Shown: one piece after another, positions 25,971 through 35,072 of the stretch | Numbering within the stretch: position 1 is the stretch's first letter | How the letters are laid out: every line of letters begins with the position of its first letter | Origin: Paracoccaceae bacterium | Lineage (GTDB): Bacteria > Pseudomonadota > Alphaproteobacteria > Rhodobacterales > Rhodobacteraceae | Direction of reading: 5' to 3' | NCBI GenBank assembly: GCA_029862205.1 | Contig: JAOTXT010000011.1 | Coordinates: 1 to 64,000 of the forward strand | Length of the DNA stretch: 64,000 bases | The notes under the pieces: model-generated | What the model was told of the DNA's origin: nothing | Seen by the model: only the letters and a program-made list of their open reading frames with translations | The model's database searches: none | Translations under genes and position numbers: made by a program

Positions 25971-26637
25971 CGAAATTCAACGCCAGACGGTGCGCCAGGC
26001 GGGCGCGATTCGCCGAATCAGCGTCGCTGTCCTGGTCGATGGCATCACCACCACGTCGGCCGATGGCGGCGAGGTTTGGGAGCCGCGCCCGCCCGAGGAA
26101 ATCGAGGCCCTGCGCGAACTGGTGACCGCTGCGATCGGCTTCGACGAGGCCCGTGGCGATATCGTGACCGTCGAGAGCATGGCATTCCAGGCCGACGCGA
26201 CAAAAGGCGCGCTGGTCGAGGAAAGCCGGTGGATGCGCCTTCTGGAACGCAACGCCATGACGCTGATCCAGATCGGCATCCTCAGCATCGTCGTGCTGGT
26301 CCTGGCGCTCACCGTGATCCGGCCCCTTTTGACCCGCCCGCCAGCGCGGCTGACCGGCCCGGGCGGAGCGTTGCCGGCGCAACTTGCGCCCGGTGCGCCC
26401 GAGGCTGCTTCGGCAGCGCCCGGTGCGCAGGCGCTAGCGGACGGCCGACCGGACGGCGCGGGCATTACGCTACCGCCGCCCGGCGCCAATCCAAACGCGC
26501 CGCAACTGCCCGGTGCGCCGCGCGAACCCAACGGAGACGTCTTGCGCTCGGCCGTGGCCGAGCATCCCGAAGACAGCGCCACGACGCTGCGCGCCTGGCT
26601 CGCCCCTGACGGCGCTAGCGGGCAGGAGGCAGCCTGA
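25966..26637 (+). pseudogene. fliF: Flagellar MS-ring protein FliF, C-terminal part only
   Basis: FliF builds the MS ring of the basal body and is usually about 550 residues. Only about 223 codons remain: EIQRQTVRQAGAIRRISVAVLVDGIT, the conserved DVVTVESMAF-like IVTVESMAFQ, the second transmembrane helix (MTLIQIGILSIVVLVLALTVIRPLL) and a C-terminal FliG-binding tail (DVLRSAVAEHPEDSATTLRAWLA). The first helix and the ring-building domains are gone. The frame is open upstream into flhA antisense DNA but that part is not FliF. It overlaps fliH by one base, so downstream genes keep their operon layout. Confidence 0.9.
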
Positions 26638-27191
26638 TGGCGCTTGCATTCGAGCAATTCGCCCCGCCGGGCAGCGGCGCCATCGACGGCGCCGACCCAG
26701 CGCCGGAGCCGCCAAAACTCACTGCCGAGCCCGCATTGTCCGAAGAAACCTCCCTGGCGGAGACGGAAGACGTGAGCGGCCGGATTGCTTCGACGCTCGA
26801 GGCAATCGCGTCGGACGCCGAACGGCTGCGGTTCCAAGCGATCGTGGCCGCCGCCCATGCATTGGGCGAGGCGGCAGAAACCCTGATGCCGGCGCTCGCA
26901 CGGGCGGGCTTCGCGCCCTGCCTGGCCGAGATCGCCAGCCAAATCGCCGGGCGCGTCGGCACGCCGCCGGGCCTGCGCCTGGCACACGCCCCGGAGGACC
27001 GCGACGCAATCCAGACTGCGCTTGCCGCCCTGCCGGATCAGGCAAGCGTGATCCTCGACGAGGATCTGGCGCGCGCGCCGGGCAGCGCCGATCTCACCTG
27101 GGCCGATGGCGGCGCGCGGATCGATGTCGAGGCAATGGCCGCAGCCGCGCTGGACGAAGCCCGCCGGCGATTCGAAGGCACCACTCTTTGA
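26637..27191 (+). CDS. fliH: Putative flagellar export regulator FliH
   Basis: This is a 184-residue protein directly behind fliF with one base of overlap. The N-terminus is Pro/Ala-rich and poorly conserved; residues about 50-180 are helical with the FliH/HrpE-type ending DLTWADGGARIDVEAMAAAALDEARRRF. FliH binds the FliI ATPase and delivers it to the export gate. The assignment rests on this C-terminal pattern, size and position between fliF and fliN. Confidence 0.75.
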   Translation: MALAFEQFAPPGSGAIDGADPAPEPPKLTAEPALSEETSLAETEDVSGRIASTLEAIASDAERLRFQAIVAAAHALGEAAETLMPALARAGFAPCLAEIASQIAGRVGTPPGLRLAHAPEDRDAIQTALAALPDQASVILDEDLARAPGSADLTWADGGARIDVEAMAAAALDEARRRFEGTTL

Positions 27192-27204
27192 AAGGGATCC
27201 GCCC

Positions 27205-27603
27205 ATGTCAGACACGCAAGCCCCCGAACCTGCGGCCGCCCCCGTTCCCGACACGGCCCCCGCTCCCGAAGCGGCTCCCACTCCCGAGGCAGGCGCGGCC
27301 GCGGACGAGCCGCCGATCCTCGAGCAGCGCGACACCAGCACCGACGGGAAATATCGCCGCGCCATCTTCTCGGTCCCGGTCGATGTCGTGGTCTCGGTTG
27401 GCCACGCCCAACCGGCCATTGGCGAGCTTCTCAGCATGCGCCGCGACATGGTGCTGCCGTTGAGCAGCCGGATGGACGACCCGGTCGAGATCCTGGTCGG
27501 CGACCGGGTGATCGCCCGCGGCGAGCTCGAGGAGATGGGCGACGATTCGGGGCGGATAGGCGTGCGCCTGACCGAGGTCGTGGATGTCAGCGACCTGGTC
27601 TGA
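27205..27603 (+). CDS. fliN: Flagellar motor switch protein FliN
   Basis: FliN forms the lower part of the C ring. The 132-residue protein has a Pro/Ala/Glu-rich leader (about 1-45) and a SpoA/SurfAntigen domain: FSVPVDVVVSVGHAQPAIGELLSMRRDMVLPL ... DPVEILVGDRVIARGELEEMGDDSGRIGVRLTEVV. The ATG at 27205 lies behind AAAGGGAT. It overlaps the start of fliP by 20 bases. Confidence 0.9.
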   Translation: MSDTQAPEPAAAPVPDTAPAPEAAPTPEAGAAADEPPILEQRDTSTDGKYRRAIFSVPVDVVVSVGHAQPAIGELLSMRRDMVLPLSSRMDDPVEILVGDRVIARGELEEMGDDSGRIGVRLTEVVDVSDLV

Positions 27604-28348
27604 CGCCCATCGCCGGCTCGCCTCTGGCGCGGCGCTGATGCTGCTGATCCTGCTGGCACTGCCGGGCATGGCGGGCGCGCAGTCAGTCACGGTGGATCTG
27701 GGCGACGGCACGTCGGTGACGGGCCGCGCGGTCCAGCTTTTCCTGCTGATCACCGTGCTCAGCCTGGCGCCCGGCATCGCTGTCATGGCCACCTGCTTTC
27801 CCTTCATGGTGACCGTGCTGTCGCTGGTTCGCCAGGGGATCGGGCTGCAACAGACGCCCCCCAACATGCTGATCGTCACCCTGGCACTGTTCCTGACCTG
27901 GTTCGTGATGGAACCGGTCTTCTCGGAGGCTTGGGCCGCCGGGCTGGGGCCGCTGCTCGACGGCACGGTCGAGGCCGAGGAGGCCTGGACCCGCGGCATG
28001 GCCCCGTTCCGAACCTTCATGGAGGGGCGCACGGCGCCCTCGGTCATCGGTGAGTTGGCCGCCGCCGCGCCCGGCCGCGATGCCCCGGCGCCGGGCAGCG
28101 CGGCACCGCTGTCGTTGCTGGTGCCCTCGTTCCTGCTGTCCGAATTGCAGCGCGGCTTCGAGATCGGTTTCATGATCTTTCTGCCGTTCTTGATCATCGA
28201 CCTGGTGGTCGCTTCGATCCTGATGTCGATGGGCATGATGATGGTGCCGCCGGTCGTGGTCTCACTTCCACTGAAGCTCGCCTTTTTCGTCATCGCCGAT
28301 GGTTGGAGCCTTCTGGCCGGCGCCCTGGTCAGGGGCTATGCGGCGTGA
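27584..28348 (+). CDS. fliP: Flagellar export gate protein FliP
   Basis: FliP is a core export gate subunit. The 254-residue protein begins with a signal-peptide-like segment (LMLLILLALPGMAGAQ) as in other FliP proteins, then shows LSLAPGIAVMATCFPFMVTVLSLVRQGIGLQQTPPNMLIVTLALFLT, and near the end SELQRGFEIGFMIFLPFLIIDLVVASILMSMGMMMVPPVVVSLPLKLAFFV, both family signatures. The chosen ATG lies within the end of fliN; an internal ATG at 27638 is an alternative. The stop overlaps the fliG start. Confidence 0.93.
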   Translation: MSATWSDAHRRLASGAALMLLILLALPGMAGAQSVTVDLGDGTSVTGRAVQLFLLITVLSLAPGIAVMATCFPFMVTVLSLVRQGIGLQQTPPNMLIVTLALFLTWFVMEPVFSEAWAAGLGPLLDGTVEAEEAWTRGMAPFRTFMEGRTAPSVIGELAAAAPGRDAPAPGSAAPLSLLVPSFLLSELQRGFEIGFMIFLPFLIIDLVVASILMSMGMMMVPPVVVSLPLKLAFFVIADGWSLLAGALVRGYAA

Positions 28349-29379
28349 CCGGCGCGGCCACGGCTCGTGAGCTGACCCGTCCGCAAAAAGCGGCGGTGGT
28401 CATTGGCGTCCTGGGTCCGGACGCCGCGGGCCCGGTGCTAGAGCAATTCGACGAGGCCTGCTTGCGCAGCTTCACCCAGGCGATGACCAGCCTTGGCCGG
28501 ATCGATCCTGTGCGGATCCGCGCGGTCATCGCCGAGTTCCTGGGCGCCCTGCAAGCCCAGAGCAATGGCCTCAGCGGCGGCCTGGCCCAGGCGCGCGGCT
28601 TGCTCGAAAGCCATGTCGCCGAAGGCGTCTTGGCACAGATCCTCGAAGACGCGGCGCCCACCAGCCCGGGCAATGTCTGGACACGCCTGGCCGAGGTCGA
28701 TGACGAGGCGCTGGCAGGGTTCCTGGGCGGCGAGCACCCGCAGACCGCCGCCGTGGTGCTGGCCCGGTTCGACCCGGAGCAAGCGGCGCGGATCGTAAAT
28801 GCGCTCCCCGCGGACGCGGCGCGTGATATCGTTTCCGGCCTGGCCCGCGCGGGTAACCTGGACGGCCGGGTCGTCGACGCGATCGCCGAGGCGATGGGCC
28901 GCGACGTGCTGGCCAAGCTTTCGCGCAGCGGCCAGGCATCCGACCCGGCCGACCGGGCCGGCGCGATCATGAACTTCGCCAGCCCGGCGATCCGCGACCG
29001 CATCCTGGGCGAGATCGAGGGCGCCGCACCCGACTTGGCGGCACAGATCCGGCGCAAGATGTTCACGGTCGAAGACGTGCCTGCCCGGGTGCCGAAGAAC
29101 GGCGTCGCCGCAGTGGTGCGCTCGCTCGACCAGCAGATCTTACTGCCGCTGATCGCCAGCCTGCGCGAGGCGGCACCCGAGACCGCCGATTTCCTGCTCT
29201 CGAACATCTCGAGCCGGATCGCCAGCCAAATGGAGGAGGATCTGGCCGAACTGAAATCGGTGAAGCCGAAGGATGCCGAGGCGGCCCAGACCGCGTTGAT
29301 CCGTGTGATCCGCGACCTGGCCGCAAAGGGCGAGATCGAGTTGGCCGAGCCGGAAGAACCGGGAGACAGCGCCAGCTAG
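28345..29379 (+). CDS. fliG: Flagellar motor switch protein FliG
   Basis: FliG links the MS ring to the C ring and takes part in torque generation. The 344-residue protein starts at GTG 28345, overlapping fliP. It has the N-terminal segment LTRPQKAAVVIGVLGPDAAGPVLEQF, the middle-domain EHPQTAAVVLARFDPEQAARIVNALP motif, and a C-terminal domain with MFTVEDVPARV and SLDQQILLPLI. It is the last flagellar gene in the row; a repeat and the polyamine transporter follow. Confidence 0.88.
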   Translation: MTGAATARELTRPQKAAVVIGVLGPDAAGPVLEQFDEACLRSFTQAMTSLGRIDPVRIRAVIAEFLGALQAQSNGLSGGLAQARGLLESHVAEGVLAQILEDAAPTSPGNVWTRLAEVDDEALAGFLGGEHPQTAAVVLARFDPEQAARIVNALPADAARDIVSGLARAGNLDGRVVDAIAEAMGRDVLAKLSRSGQASDPADRAGAIMNFASPAIRDRILGEIEGAAPDLAAQIRRKMFTVEDVPARVPKNGVAAVVRSLDQQILLPLIASLREAAPETADFLLSNISSRIASQMEEDLAELKSVKPKDAEAAQTALIRVIRDLAAKGEIELAEPEEPGDSAS

Positions 29380-29396
29380 CGTCGCCGATGCTTTGT

Positions 29397-29460
29397 GTCA
29401 TCCTCCGCACCGGCGGAGGATCCCGATAGATCTAGAAGATTTCCGCCTTCGCGGGAATGA
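29397..29460. repeat. Dispersed-type hairpin repeat between fliG and potA
   Basis: Two hairpins lie side by side: ATCCTCCGCACCGGCGGAGGAT, and a second with TTTCCGCCTTCGCGGGAA. Sequences of this second kind (TTCCCGCGAAGGCGGGAA) are common intergenic repeats in Proteobacteria. The element sits between convergent genes and may also act as a terminator for both. Confidence 0.6.
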
Positions 29461-29487
29461 AGCGGGAAGGCCGGACCGCCGCCACGC

Positions 29488-30621
29488 CTAGCCTTCCAGC
29501 ACCACCATGGCCGAGCCGTCCCAACTGAGCCGCACCGGATCCTCCCAGGTGATGGTCTCTTCCAGGGCACGCAGCCGGTTGGTCTGGGCGATCCGGATCA
29601 GCGACCCGCTCTCCAGCCGCACATGGTAGATCGACATGTCGCCCAGATAGGCGATGTCCTCGACAGTGCCGAAAAGCGTGTTGGCGCTGGGCGCGGAGCT
29701 CTCTCCACGCTGCTCGATCGCGATCTTTTCCGGCCTCAGGGCCAGCGCCGCCGGTCCATCGGGCAGCGTGCGCCCGCCACCGGGTTCCGCACGCCCGCCA
29801 TCCGTCAGCTCCACCGCCTGGCCGCCCGGGGCGACCGTGCCCTCGAGGATGTTCACATCGCCGATGAACTCAGCCACATAGCGCGAGGTCGGCGCCTCGT
29901 AGACCTCGTGCGGCTCGCCCAATTGCGCGATCTGGCCCTCGCGCATCACTGCCAACCGGGTCGAGACGGTCATCGCCTCCTCCTGGTCATGGGTGACGAT
30001 GACGAAGGTGACGCCTAGCGTCTCCTGGATATTCACCAACTCGAACTGCGTCGCCTCGCGCAGCTTGCGGTCCAAGGCCCCCAGCGGTTCGTCCAGCAGC
30101 AAAAGCTTGGGATTCTTGGCCAGCGACCGCGCCAGCGCGACCCTTTGGCGCTGGCCGCCGGAAAGCTGATCCGGCTTACGCTTCGCCAGATGTTCGAGAT
30201 GCACGAGGGCCAGCATCTCCTCGACCCGGGCCTTGACCCGGGTCTTCGGCATCCCCTCCATCTGCAGCCCGAAACCAATATTGCTGGCGACATCCATATG
30301 CGGGAACAGCGCGTATGACTGGAACATCATGTTCACGGGCCGCTCGTGCGGCGGTATCTGGGTCAGATCCTCGCCGTCCAGCAGGATCTGCCCGTTGTCC
30401 GGCGTCTCGAAACCCGCCAGCATCCGCAGCAGCGTGGTCTTCCCGCAGCCCGAGGGACCGAGCAGCGCGAAGAATTCGCCCGGAAAGATGTCGATTGAAA
30501 CGTCATCCACCGCACGGGTTGGGCCGAAACGCTTCTCCAGCCCGACCAGCCGAAGATAGGGGTTGGCCGAGGAATCGAGCCACGGGCGCGCGGCGCTGGC
30601 GGTTCCGGTCTTGGTCGTCAT
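29488..30621 (-). CDS. potA: Polyamine ABC transporter ATP-binding protein
   Basis: This 377-residue ATPase drives uptake of spermidine/putrescine. It has Walker A GPSGCGKTT, the Q-loop in MMFQSYALFPH, the signature LSGGQRQR, Walker B LLLLDEPLGALD and the switch His in THDQ, then a C-terminal TOBE domain (about 300-377). Length and layout match PotA. The start lies 43 bases beyond the potD stop on the same strand, so potD-potA form one operon divergent from the two permease genes. Confidence 0.9.
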   Translation of the reverse strand: MTTKTGTASAARPWLDSSANPYLRLVGLEKRFGPTRAVDDVSIDIFPGEFFALLGPSGCGKTTLLRMLAGFETPDNGQILLDGEDLTQIPPHERPVNMMFQSYALFPHMDVASNIGFGLQMEGMPKTRVKARVEEMLALVHLEHLAKRKPDQLSGGQRQRVALARSLAKNPKLLLLDEPLGALDRKLREATQFELVNIQETLGVTFVIVTHDQEEAMTVSTRLAVMREGQIAQLGEPHEVYEAPTSRYVAEFIGDVNILEGTVAPGGQAVELTDGGRAEPGGGRTLPDGPAALALRPEKIAIEQRGESSAPSANTLFGTVEDIAYLGDMSIYHVRLESGSLIRIAQTNRLRALEETITWEDPVRLSWDGSAMVVLEG

Positions 30622-30664
30622 GGGATCGCGGTGGGGGCCGTCACTGCGCGGCCCCCAGCCATTC

Positions 30665-31747
30665 TCACGAGCCGGTCTTGATCTTGGTCCAGAGCCGGGT
30701 CACCACCCGCTGCTCGCGCGGACCGTAGGGCCTGGTCACGTAGAGGTGCTCAACCGCTTCGGCTGTCGGATAGATCGCCGGATCGCCGATCACGTCTTCC
30801 TCGAGCATCGGCTGCGACGCTTCATTGCCATTGGCGTAGTAGACATAGTTCGACGCCTTGGCAGCCACCTCGGCCCGCATGATGTAGTCGATGAAGATAT
30901 GGGCCGCCTCGGGATGCGGCGCATCCGATGGTATCGCCATTTGGTCGAACCACATCAGCGCGCCCTCTGTCGGGATCGAGTATTCCACATTGACATTGTT
31001 TTCGGCCTCGGCCGCCCGATCGCGCGCCTGCAGCACGTCGCCGGACCAGCCGGTTGCGAGGCACGCATCCCCGTCCGCCAGAGCGTTGATGTAAGCGGAC
31101 GAGTTGAAGCTGGTGATATGAGGCCGGATCTTCTCGATCAGCGCCCCGGCCTCGTTGATCTGATCGAGATCGTGGCTATCGCCTTCATAACCCAGATAGT
31201 TCAGGGCTGCCGGGATCATCTCGTCGGCCGCGTCCAGCATATGCACGCCGCAATCGGTGAATTTCGAGACCTTGTCCGGATCGAAGATGATCGACCAGCT
31301 GTCCACCGTCTCGGTGCCCAGCCGCTCCTTCACCGCGTCCACGTTGTAGCCGATGCCGGTGGTGCCCCACATGTAGTTGACCGAGTATTCGTTGTCATCG
31401 TAGCGCGCTGTGCGCTCCTCGATTGCTCCCCACATATTGCCCAGATTGCTGAGCTTCGACTTGTCCAGCTTCTGGAACACACCCGCCTGGACCTGGCGTT
31501 GCAGGAAGCTGCCCGAGGGCACCACCACGTCATAGCCTGACGAACCCGCCAGCAGCTTGGTCTCGAGGATGTCGTTCGAGTCGAAGACGTCGTAGACAAC
31601 CTTGATCCCGGTTTCGGCCTCGAACTCGGCAAGAATCTCTTCGTCGATATAGTCCGACCAGTTGTAGACATTGACGACCTTGTCCTGGGCCATCGCGGCG
31701 CCGGTGCTCAATGCCAGGGCCGCCGCACCGATAAGCAGTTTTTTCAT
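30665..31747 (-). CDS. potD: Polyamine ABC transporter periplasmic binding protein
   Basis: This 360-residue protein has a clear signal peptide (KKLLIGAAALALSTGAAMAQ) and the PotD/PotF family core: VVNVYNWSDYIDEEILAEFEAETGIKVVYDVFDSND, then GYDVVVPSG, and YMWGTTGIGYN. The YNWSDYI segment carries the binding-pocket residues and suits putrescine or spermidine. It is exported to the periplasm and hands ligand to the permeases encoded divergently 203 bases away. Confidence 0.92.
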   Translation of the reverse strand: MKKLLIGAAALALSTGAAMAQDKVVNVYNWSDYIDEEILAEFEAETGIKVVYDVFDSNDILETKLLAGSSGYDVVVPSGSFLQRQVQAGVFQKLDKSKLSNLGNMWGAIEERTARYDDNEYSVNYMWGTTGIGYNVDAVKERLGTETVDSWSIIFDPDKVSKFTDCGVHMLDAADEMIPAALNYLGYEGDSHDLDQINEAGALIEKIRPHITSFNSSAYINALADGDACLATGWSGDVLQARDRAAEAENNVNVEYSIPTEGALMWFDQMAIPSDAPHPEAAHIFIDYIMRAEVAAKASNYVYYANGNEASQPMLEEDVIGDPAIYPTAEAVEHLYVTRPYGPREQRVVTRLWTKIKTGS

Positions 31748-31950
31748 CGTAGATACCTCTCCCTTATGTCATCGGCCGCAGCATCGCTCTGAGGCGCCTA
31801 TAAACAGCCGATTCGCCAGCACAGTAGCGCCCCGCGCGGGCACGGAAAAGGGCCCCCAGGGCGCACTCCCGACAGGTTGAAAGAACTTGCTCGGGGCCGG
31901 TAGCGCCGCCTAGGCTCGGGCGCAGGGCGAAATAGCCGGAGTTCCGATCC

Positions 31951-32850
31951 ATGGCAGCGAAGAGCGGCATGACCTGGGGGCGGCGCTTGGCCGTGGCGAT
32001 CCCCTATCTCTGGCTGCTGGCCTTCTTCCTGGCGCCATTCCTGATCGTTCTGAAGATCTCGTTCTCCGAGCCCGCCATCGCTCAACCACCCTACGTGCCG
32101 ACCTGGGAAAATTGGGCGGCAATCAAGGCGCACCTCGCGAACCTGAATTTCGGGAACTACGCGTTTCTGTTCTCAGATTCGCTCTACGTGAATTCCTATC
32201 TCAACAGCATTCGAATCGCGTCCATCTCGACATTGATCGCACTGCTGATCGGCTACCCGATGGCCTACGGCATCGCGCGGTCGTCGCCCAATTGGCGCGC
32301 GACGCTGCTGATGCTGGTGATCCTGCCGTTCTGGACCTCGTTCCTGATCCGGGTCTATTCCTGGATTGGTATCCTGAAGACCGAAGGGGTGCTGAACACG
32401 TTCCTTCTTTGGACCGGGGTGATTTCCGAGCCGCTGGTGATCCATTTCACGCCAACCGCGGTCTATATCGGGATCGTTTATTCCTATCTGCCGTTCATGA
32501 TCCTGCCGCTCTATGCGAGCTTGGAGAAGCTGGACCTCAGCCTGCTCGAGGCCGCCGCTGATCTGGGCGCGAAGCCACTGACCGCGTTCTGGCGGATCAC
32601 CTTGCCTATGTCGCTGCCCGGCGTGGCGGCGGGGTGTTTCCTGGTCTTCATCCCGGCGGTCGGTGAGTTCGTGATCCCCGAATTGCTGGGGGGCTCCTCG
32701 ACCCAGATGATCGGCCGCACCCTCTGGTCCGAGTTCTTCCAGAACCGTGATTGGCCGATTGCCTCTTCCGTGGCGGTGCTGCTGCTGATGATGCTGGTCG
32801 TGCCAATCCTGATCTTCCAATGGGCCGCGAAGCGCGAGGGGACGGGCTGA
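31951..32850 (+). CDS. potB: Polyamine ABC transporter permease, PotB/PotH type
   Basis: This 299-residue inner-membrane protein has six predicted helices and the EAA loop EAAADLGAKPLTAFWRITLPMSLPG that contacts the ATPase. The periplasmic N-terminal part (SFSEPAIAQPPYVP) is typical of PotB/PotH. It is translationally coupled to the second permease gene, whose ATG shares a base with this stop. The intergenic region shared with potD should hold both promoters. Confidence 0.9.
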   Translation: MAAKSGMTWGRRLAVAIPYLWLLAFFLAPFLIVLKISFSEPAIAQPPYVPTWENWAAIKAHLANLNFGNYAFLFSDSLYVNSYLNSIRIASISTLIALLIGYPMAYGIARSSPNWRATLLMLVILPFWTSFLIRVYSWIGILKTEGVLNTFLLWTGVISEPLVIHFTPTAVYIGIVYSYLPFMILPLYASLEKLDLSLLEAAADLGAKPLTAFWRITLPMSLPGVAAGCFLVFIPAVGEFVIPELLGGSSTQMIGRTLWSEFFQNRDWPIASSVAVLLLMMLVVPILIFQWAAKREGTG

Positions 32851-33671
32851 TGCAGAAAGGTCCGGGCCTGTTCCTAAAAGTCGCGATGGTGCTGGGCTTC
32901 GCGTTCCTCTATGCGCCGATCGTCATCCTGATCATCTACAGCTTCAATGCGTCCAAGCTGGTGACGGTCTGGGGCGGGTTCTCGACCCAATGGTACGTGT
33001 CACTCTGGCAGAACCAGGGTTTGATGGACGCGGCCAAGGTCTCGATCGTGGTGGCCCTTTGCGTCTCGACGCTTGCCGCTCTCCTCGGCGTCTTGGCCGG
33101 GTTCTCGCTGGCGCGGATGCCGCGCTTTTTCGGCCGGACGCTCTTCTCCGGCATGGTGCTGGCGCCGCTGGTCATGCCCGATGTGATCATCGGGCTGTCG
33201 CTGCTGCTCACCTTCATCTCGATGTCGCTCGACCGGGGAATGCTGACCATCGTCATCGCCCATGCGACCTTTTCGATGTGCTATGTGGCCGTCGTTGTGC
33301 AGTCGCGGCTGGTGGGCTTCGACACCTCGGTCGAGGAGGCGGCTCAGGATTTGGGCGCGAAGCCGCTAACCGTTTTCCTGAGGATCACGCTGCCGCTGAT
33401 CGCCCCGGCCGTCGCGGCCGGGTGGCTGCTGAGCTTTACCCTGTCGCTCGACGACCTGGTGATCGCCAGTTTCGCCTCGGGTCCTGGCTCGACGACGCTG
33501 CCGATGAAGATCTTCTCGTCGGTGCGCCTGGGCGTGACGCCCGAGATCAATGCGATCGCCACAATCCTGATCGGCTTGGTGGCCACCGGCACGGTGATTT
33601 ATTCGCTGATGCTGAAGCGCGCAGCGGCTCAGCGGATACAAGCGGAACAGGCGATGAAGCAGGCGGCCTGA
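32850..33671 (+). CDS. potC: Polyamine ABC transporter permease, PotC/PotI type
   Basis: This 273-residue second permease has six helices and an EAA loop, EEAAQDLGAKPLTVFLRITLPLIAP. The start FLKVAMVLGFAFLYAPIVILIIYSFNASK and the closing SLDDLVIASFASGPGSTTLPMKIFSSVRLGVTPEINA are PotC/PotI signatures. With PotA, PotB and PotD this gives a complete importer. It ends 12 bases before the convergent bioY stop, leaving no room for a separate terminator. Confidence 0.9.
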   Translation: MQKGPGLFLKVAMVLGFAFLYAPIVILIIYSFNASKLVTVWGGFSTQWYVSLWQNQGLMDAAKVSIVVALCVSTLAALLGVLAGFSLARMPRFFGRTLFSGMVLAPLVMPDVIIGLSLLLTFISMSLDRGMLTIVIAHATFSMCYVAVVVQSRLVGFDTSVEEAAQDLGAKPLTVFLRITLPLIAPAVAAGWLLSFTLSLDDLVIASFASGPGSTTLPMKIFSSVRLGVTPEINAIATILIGLVATGTVIYSLMLKRAAAQRIQAEQAMKQAA

Positions 33672-33683
33672 CGGCTTCTCCGA

Positions 33684-34304
33684 TCAGGCCTTCGCGTCTC
33701 CGACGAAGCGCCAGGCCAATGGCAGGATCAGCGCCGCGAGCGCCAGCTTGAGCGCGTCGCCCGCCAGGAACGGCCACAGCCCCCAATCGAGCACGGTCGC
33801 CCAACCCTTCGCCTCGGCATAGATATAGCCAAGCCACAGAAGCCCCGGCACATAGATGACCGCGTTGCCGATCACCATCGCCGCGGCCATGGTGCCCATG
33901 TTGCGGTCCCAGCCCCGGCGCGCCAGCCAACCGAGTACACCCGCGGCCAGGAGGAAGCCCACCAGGTAGCCGCCAGTGCCGCCCATCATATAGGCTAGCC
34001 CGTTGGTCTCAGCGCTGGACGACGTGAACACGTCGAAGCCAAGCGCGCCGATCAGCAGATAGCCGAGCACGGTCGCAACTCCGAGGCGCATCCCATAAGC
34101 GGCGCCCAGTGCCAGGATCACGAAGGTCTGCATGGTCACCGGAACCGGCCAGAACGGCACCCGGATCTTCGCGGCAATCGCCAGGGCGACGATCCCCAGC
34201 GCGACCAGCGCCGCGCGCTTGATCATCAGACCAGTCCCGGAGGCCGGATAGATAACCTCGCTGAGTACCCTATTCGATACGGCATTGGATACGGGCGTCG
34301 CCAT
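33684..34304 (-). CDS. bioY: Biotin transporter substrate-binding component BioY
   Basis: This 206-residue S component of a biotin ECF transporter has about six hydrophobic helices and the family's VPFWPVPVTMQTFVILALGAAYGMRLGVATVLGYLLIGALG stretch, followed by GGTGGYLVGFLLAA. The start MATPVSNAVSNRVL at 34304 lies behind GGAGAGTGGAG; a much longer reading frame upstream has no membrane-protein character. No bioM/bioN genes are adjacent, so it may work alone or with units encoded elsewhere. Confidence 0.9.
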   Translation of the reverse strand: MATPVSNAVSNRVLSEVIYPASGTGLMIKRAALVALGIVALAIAAKIRVPFWPVPVTMQTFVILALGAAYGMRLGVATVLGYLLIGALGFDVFTSSSAETNGLAYMMGGTGGYLVGFLLAAGVLGWLARRGWDRNMGTMAAAMVIGNAVIYVPGLLWLGYIYAEAKGWATVLDWGLWPFLAGDALKLALAALILPLAWRFVGDAKA

Positions 34305-34455
34305 CTCCACTCTCCTTCGTCCGGTCAGCTTCGCGCGTTTATGCAAAAGCCACCGCGCGCGCGCAAGCACCAGATGCGGCGATCTGGCAGTTGGCGCCCA
34401 TTGGGTCCAGTCATAGATGATGAAAGAAACAATCACCTTGCCGCCGGAGACCACC

Positions 34456-34968
34456 ATGCGCATCCTTCCCGCCCTCATAGCTCTTATGCTCAGCAGCGCG
34501 CTCGCCGTGCCGGCTTTGGCGGCGGAAATGGTCGAGGTCGTTCACCCCTGGGCGCGACCCACGATCCCGAATCGGCCGGGCGTTGCCTATCTGGGAATCC
34601 ACAACCATGCCGGTCATGCAGAGCGGCTATTGAGCGCGCACGCAGAAGGCATTGAAAAAATTGAACTTCACCTAGCCGAGCAGGTGAACGGCGTGATGAA
34701 GATGGCCCCAGTCGATACAATCGAGATCCCGGCCAATGGCATGGTGGATCTTGGCCCCGGCGGTTATCATCTAATGTTATTTGGGCTGTATAAGCCACTG
34801 AAAATAAGCGATGAAATTACACTGACTCTCGTCTTCAAAACCGCTGGCGAAATTGCCGTGACCGTGCCGGTCGCCAAGAAAGCGGACGACGCGCACGGGC
34901 ATGGATCACATCAGCATGAGACTGGCGACCACGGGCAAGGATCGCACAATCACGGCCAGAATAACTAG
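34456..34968 (+). CDS. PCu(A)C-type copper chaperone, periplasmic
   Basis: This 170-residue protein has a signal peptide (RILPALIALMLSSALAVPALAA) and the PCu(A)C (DUF461) domain: HPWARPTIPNRPGVAYLGIHNHAG ... GVMKMAPVDTIEIPANGMVDLGPGGYHLMLFGL. The family hands Cu(I) to the CuA/CuB sites of cytochrome oxidase. The usual HxM pair after the first beta segment is HLA here (IELHLAEQ), and the tail is His-rich (HGHGSHQHETGDHGQGSHNHGQ). Metal binding by the tail may replace part of the lost site. Codon use is less GC-rich than in neighbours. Confidence 0.85.
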   Translation: MRILPALIALMLSSALAVPALAAEMVEVVHPWARPTIPNRPGVAYLGIHNHAGHAERLLSAHAEGIEKIELHLAEQVNGVMKMAPVDTIEIPANGMVDLGPGGYHLMLFGLYKPLKISDEITLTLVFKTAGEIAVTVPVAKKADDAHGHGSHQHETGDHGQGSHNHGQNN

Positions 34969-35072
34969 GCCACGGACGCACCGATCTCCATGAAACTCTT
35001 ATGAATCCTTGTTCTGCGACCGGCCTCTAGGGTAGGTTATCCACAGGGAAAGAACGGATATCGGAGCCTTAT

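Noticed and set aside
24075-26609. An 844-codon plus-strand open frame across the flhA region
   Set aside because: Its product is full of Arg, Gln, His and Asp without any conserved pattern and lies antisense to flhA. It is a GC-rich shadow frame.
33672-33683. A terminator between potC and bioY
   Set aside because: The convergent stops are only 12 bases apart and no hairpin is present in the gap, so no terminator can be supported there.
35037-35045. TTATCCACA, a perfect E. coli-type DnaA box just before the 1063-residue protein gene
   Set aside because: It is a single 9-mer with no second box, no AT-rich unwinding region and no dnaA/repABC genes nearby. One copy by chance in 64 kb is unremarkable, so no origin is claimed.
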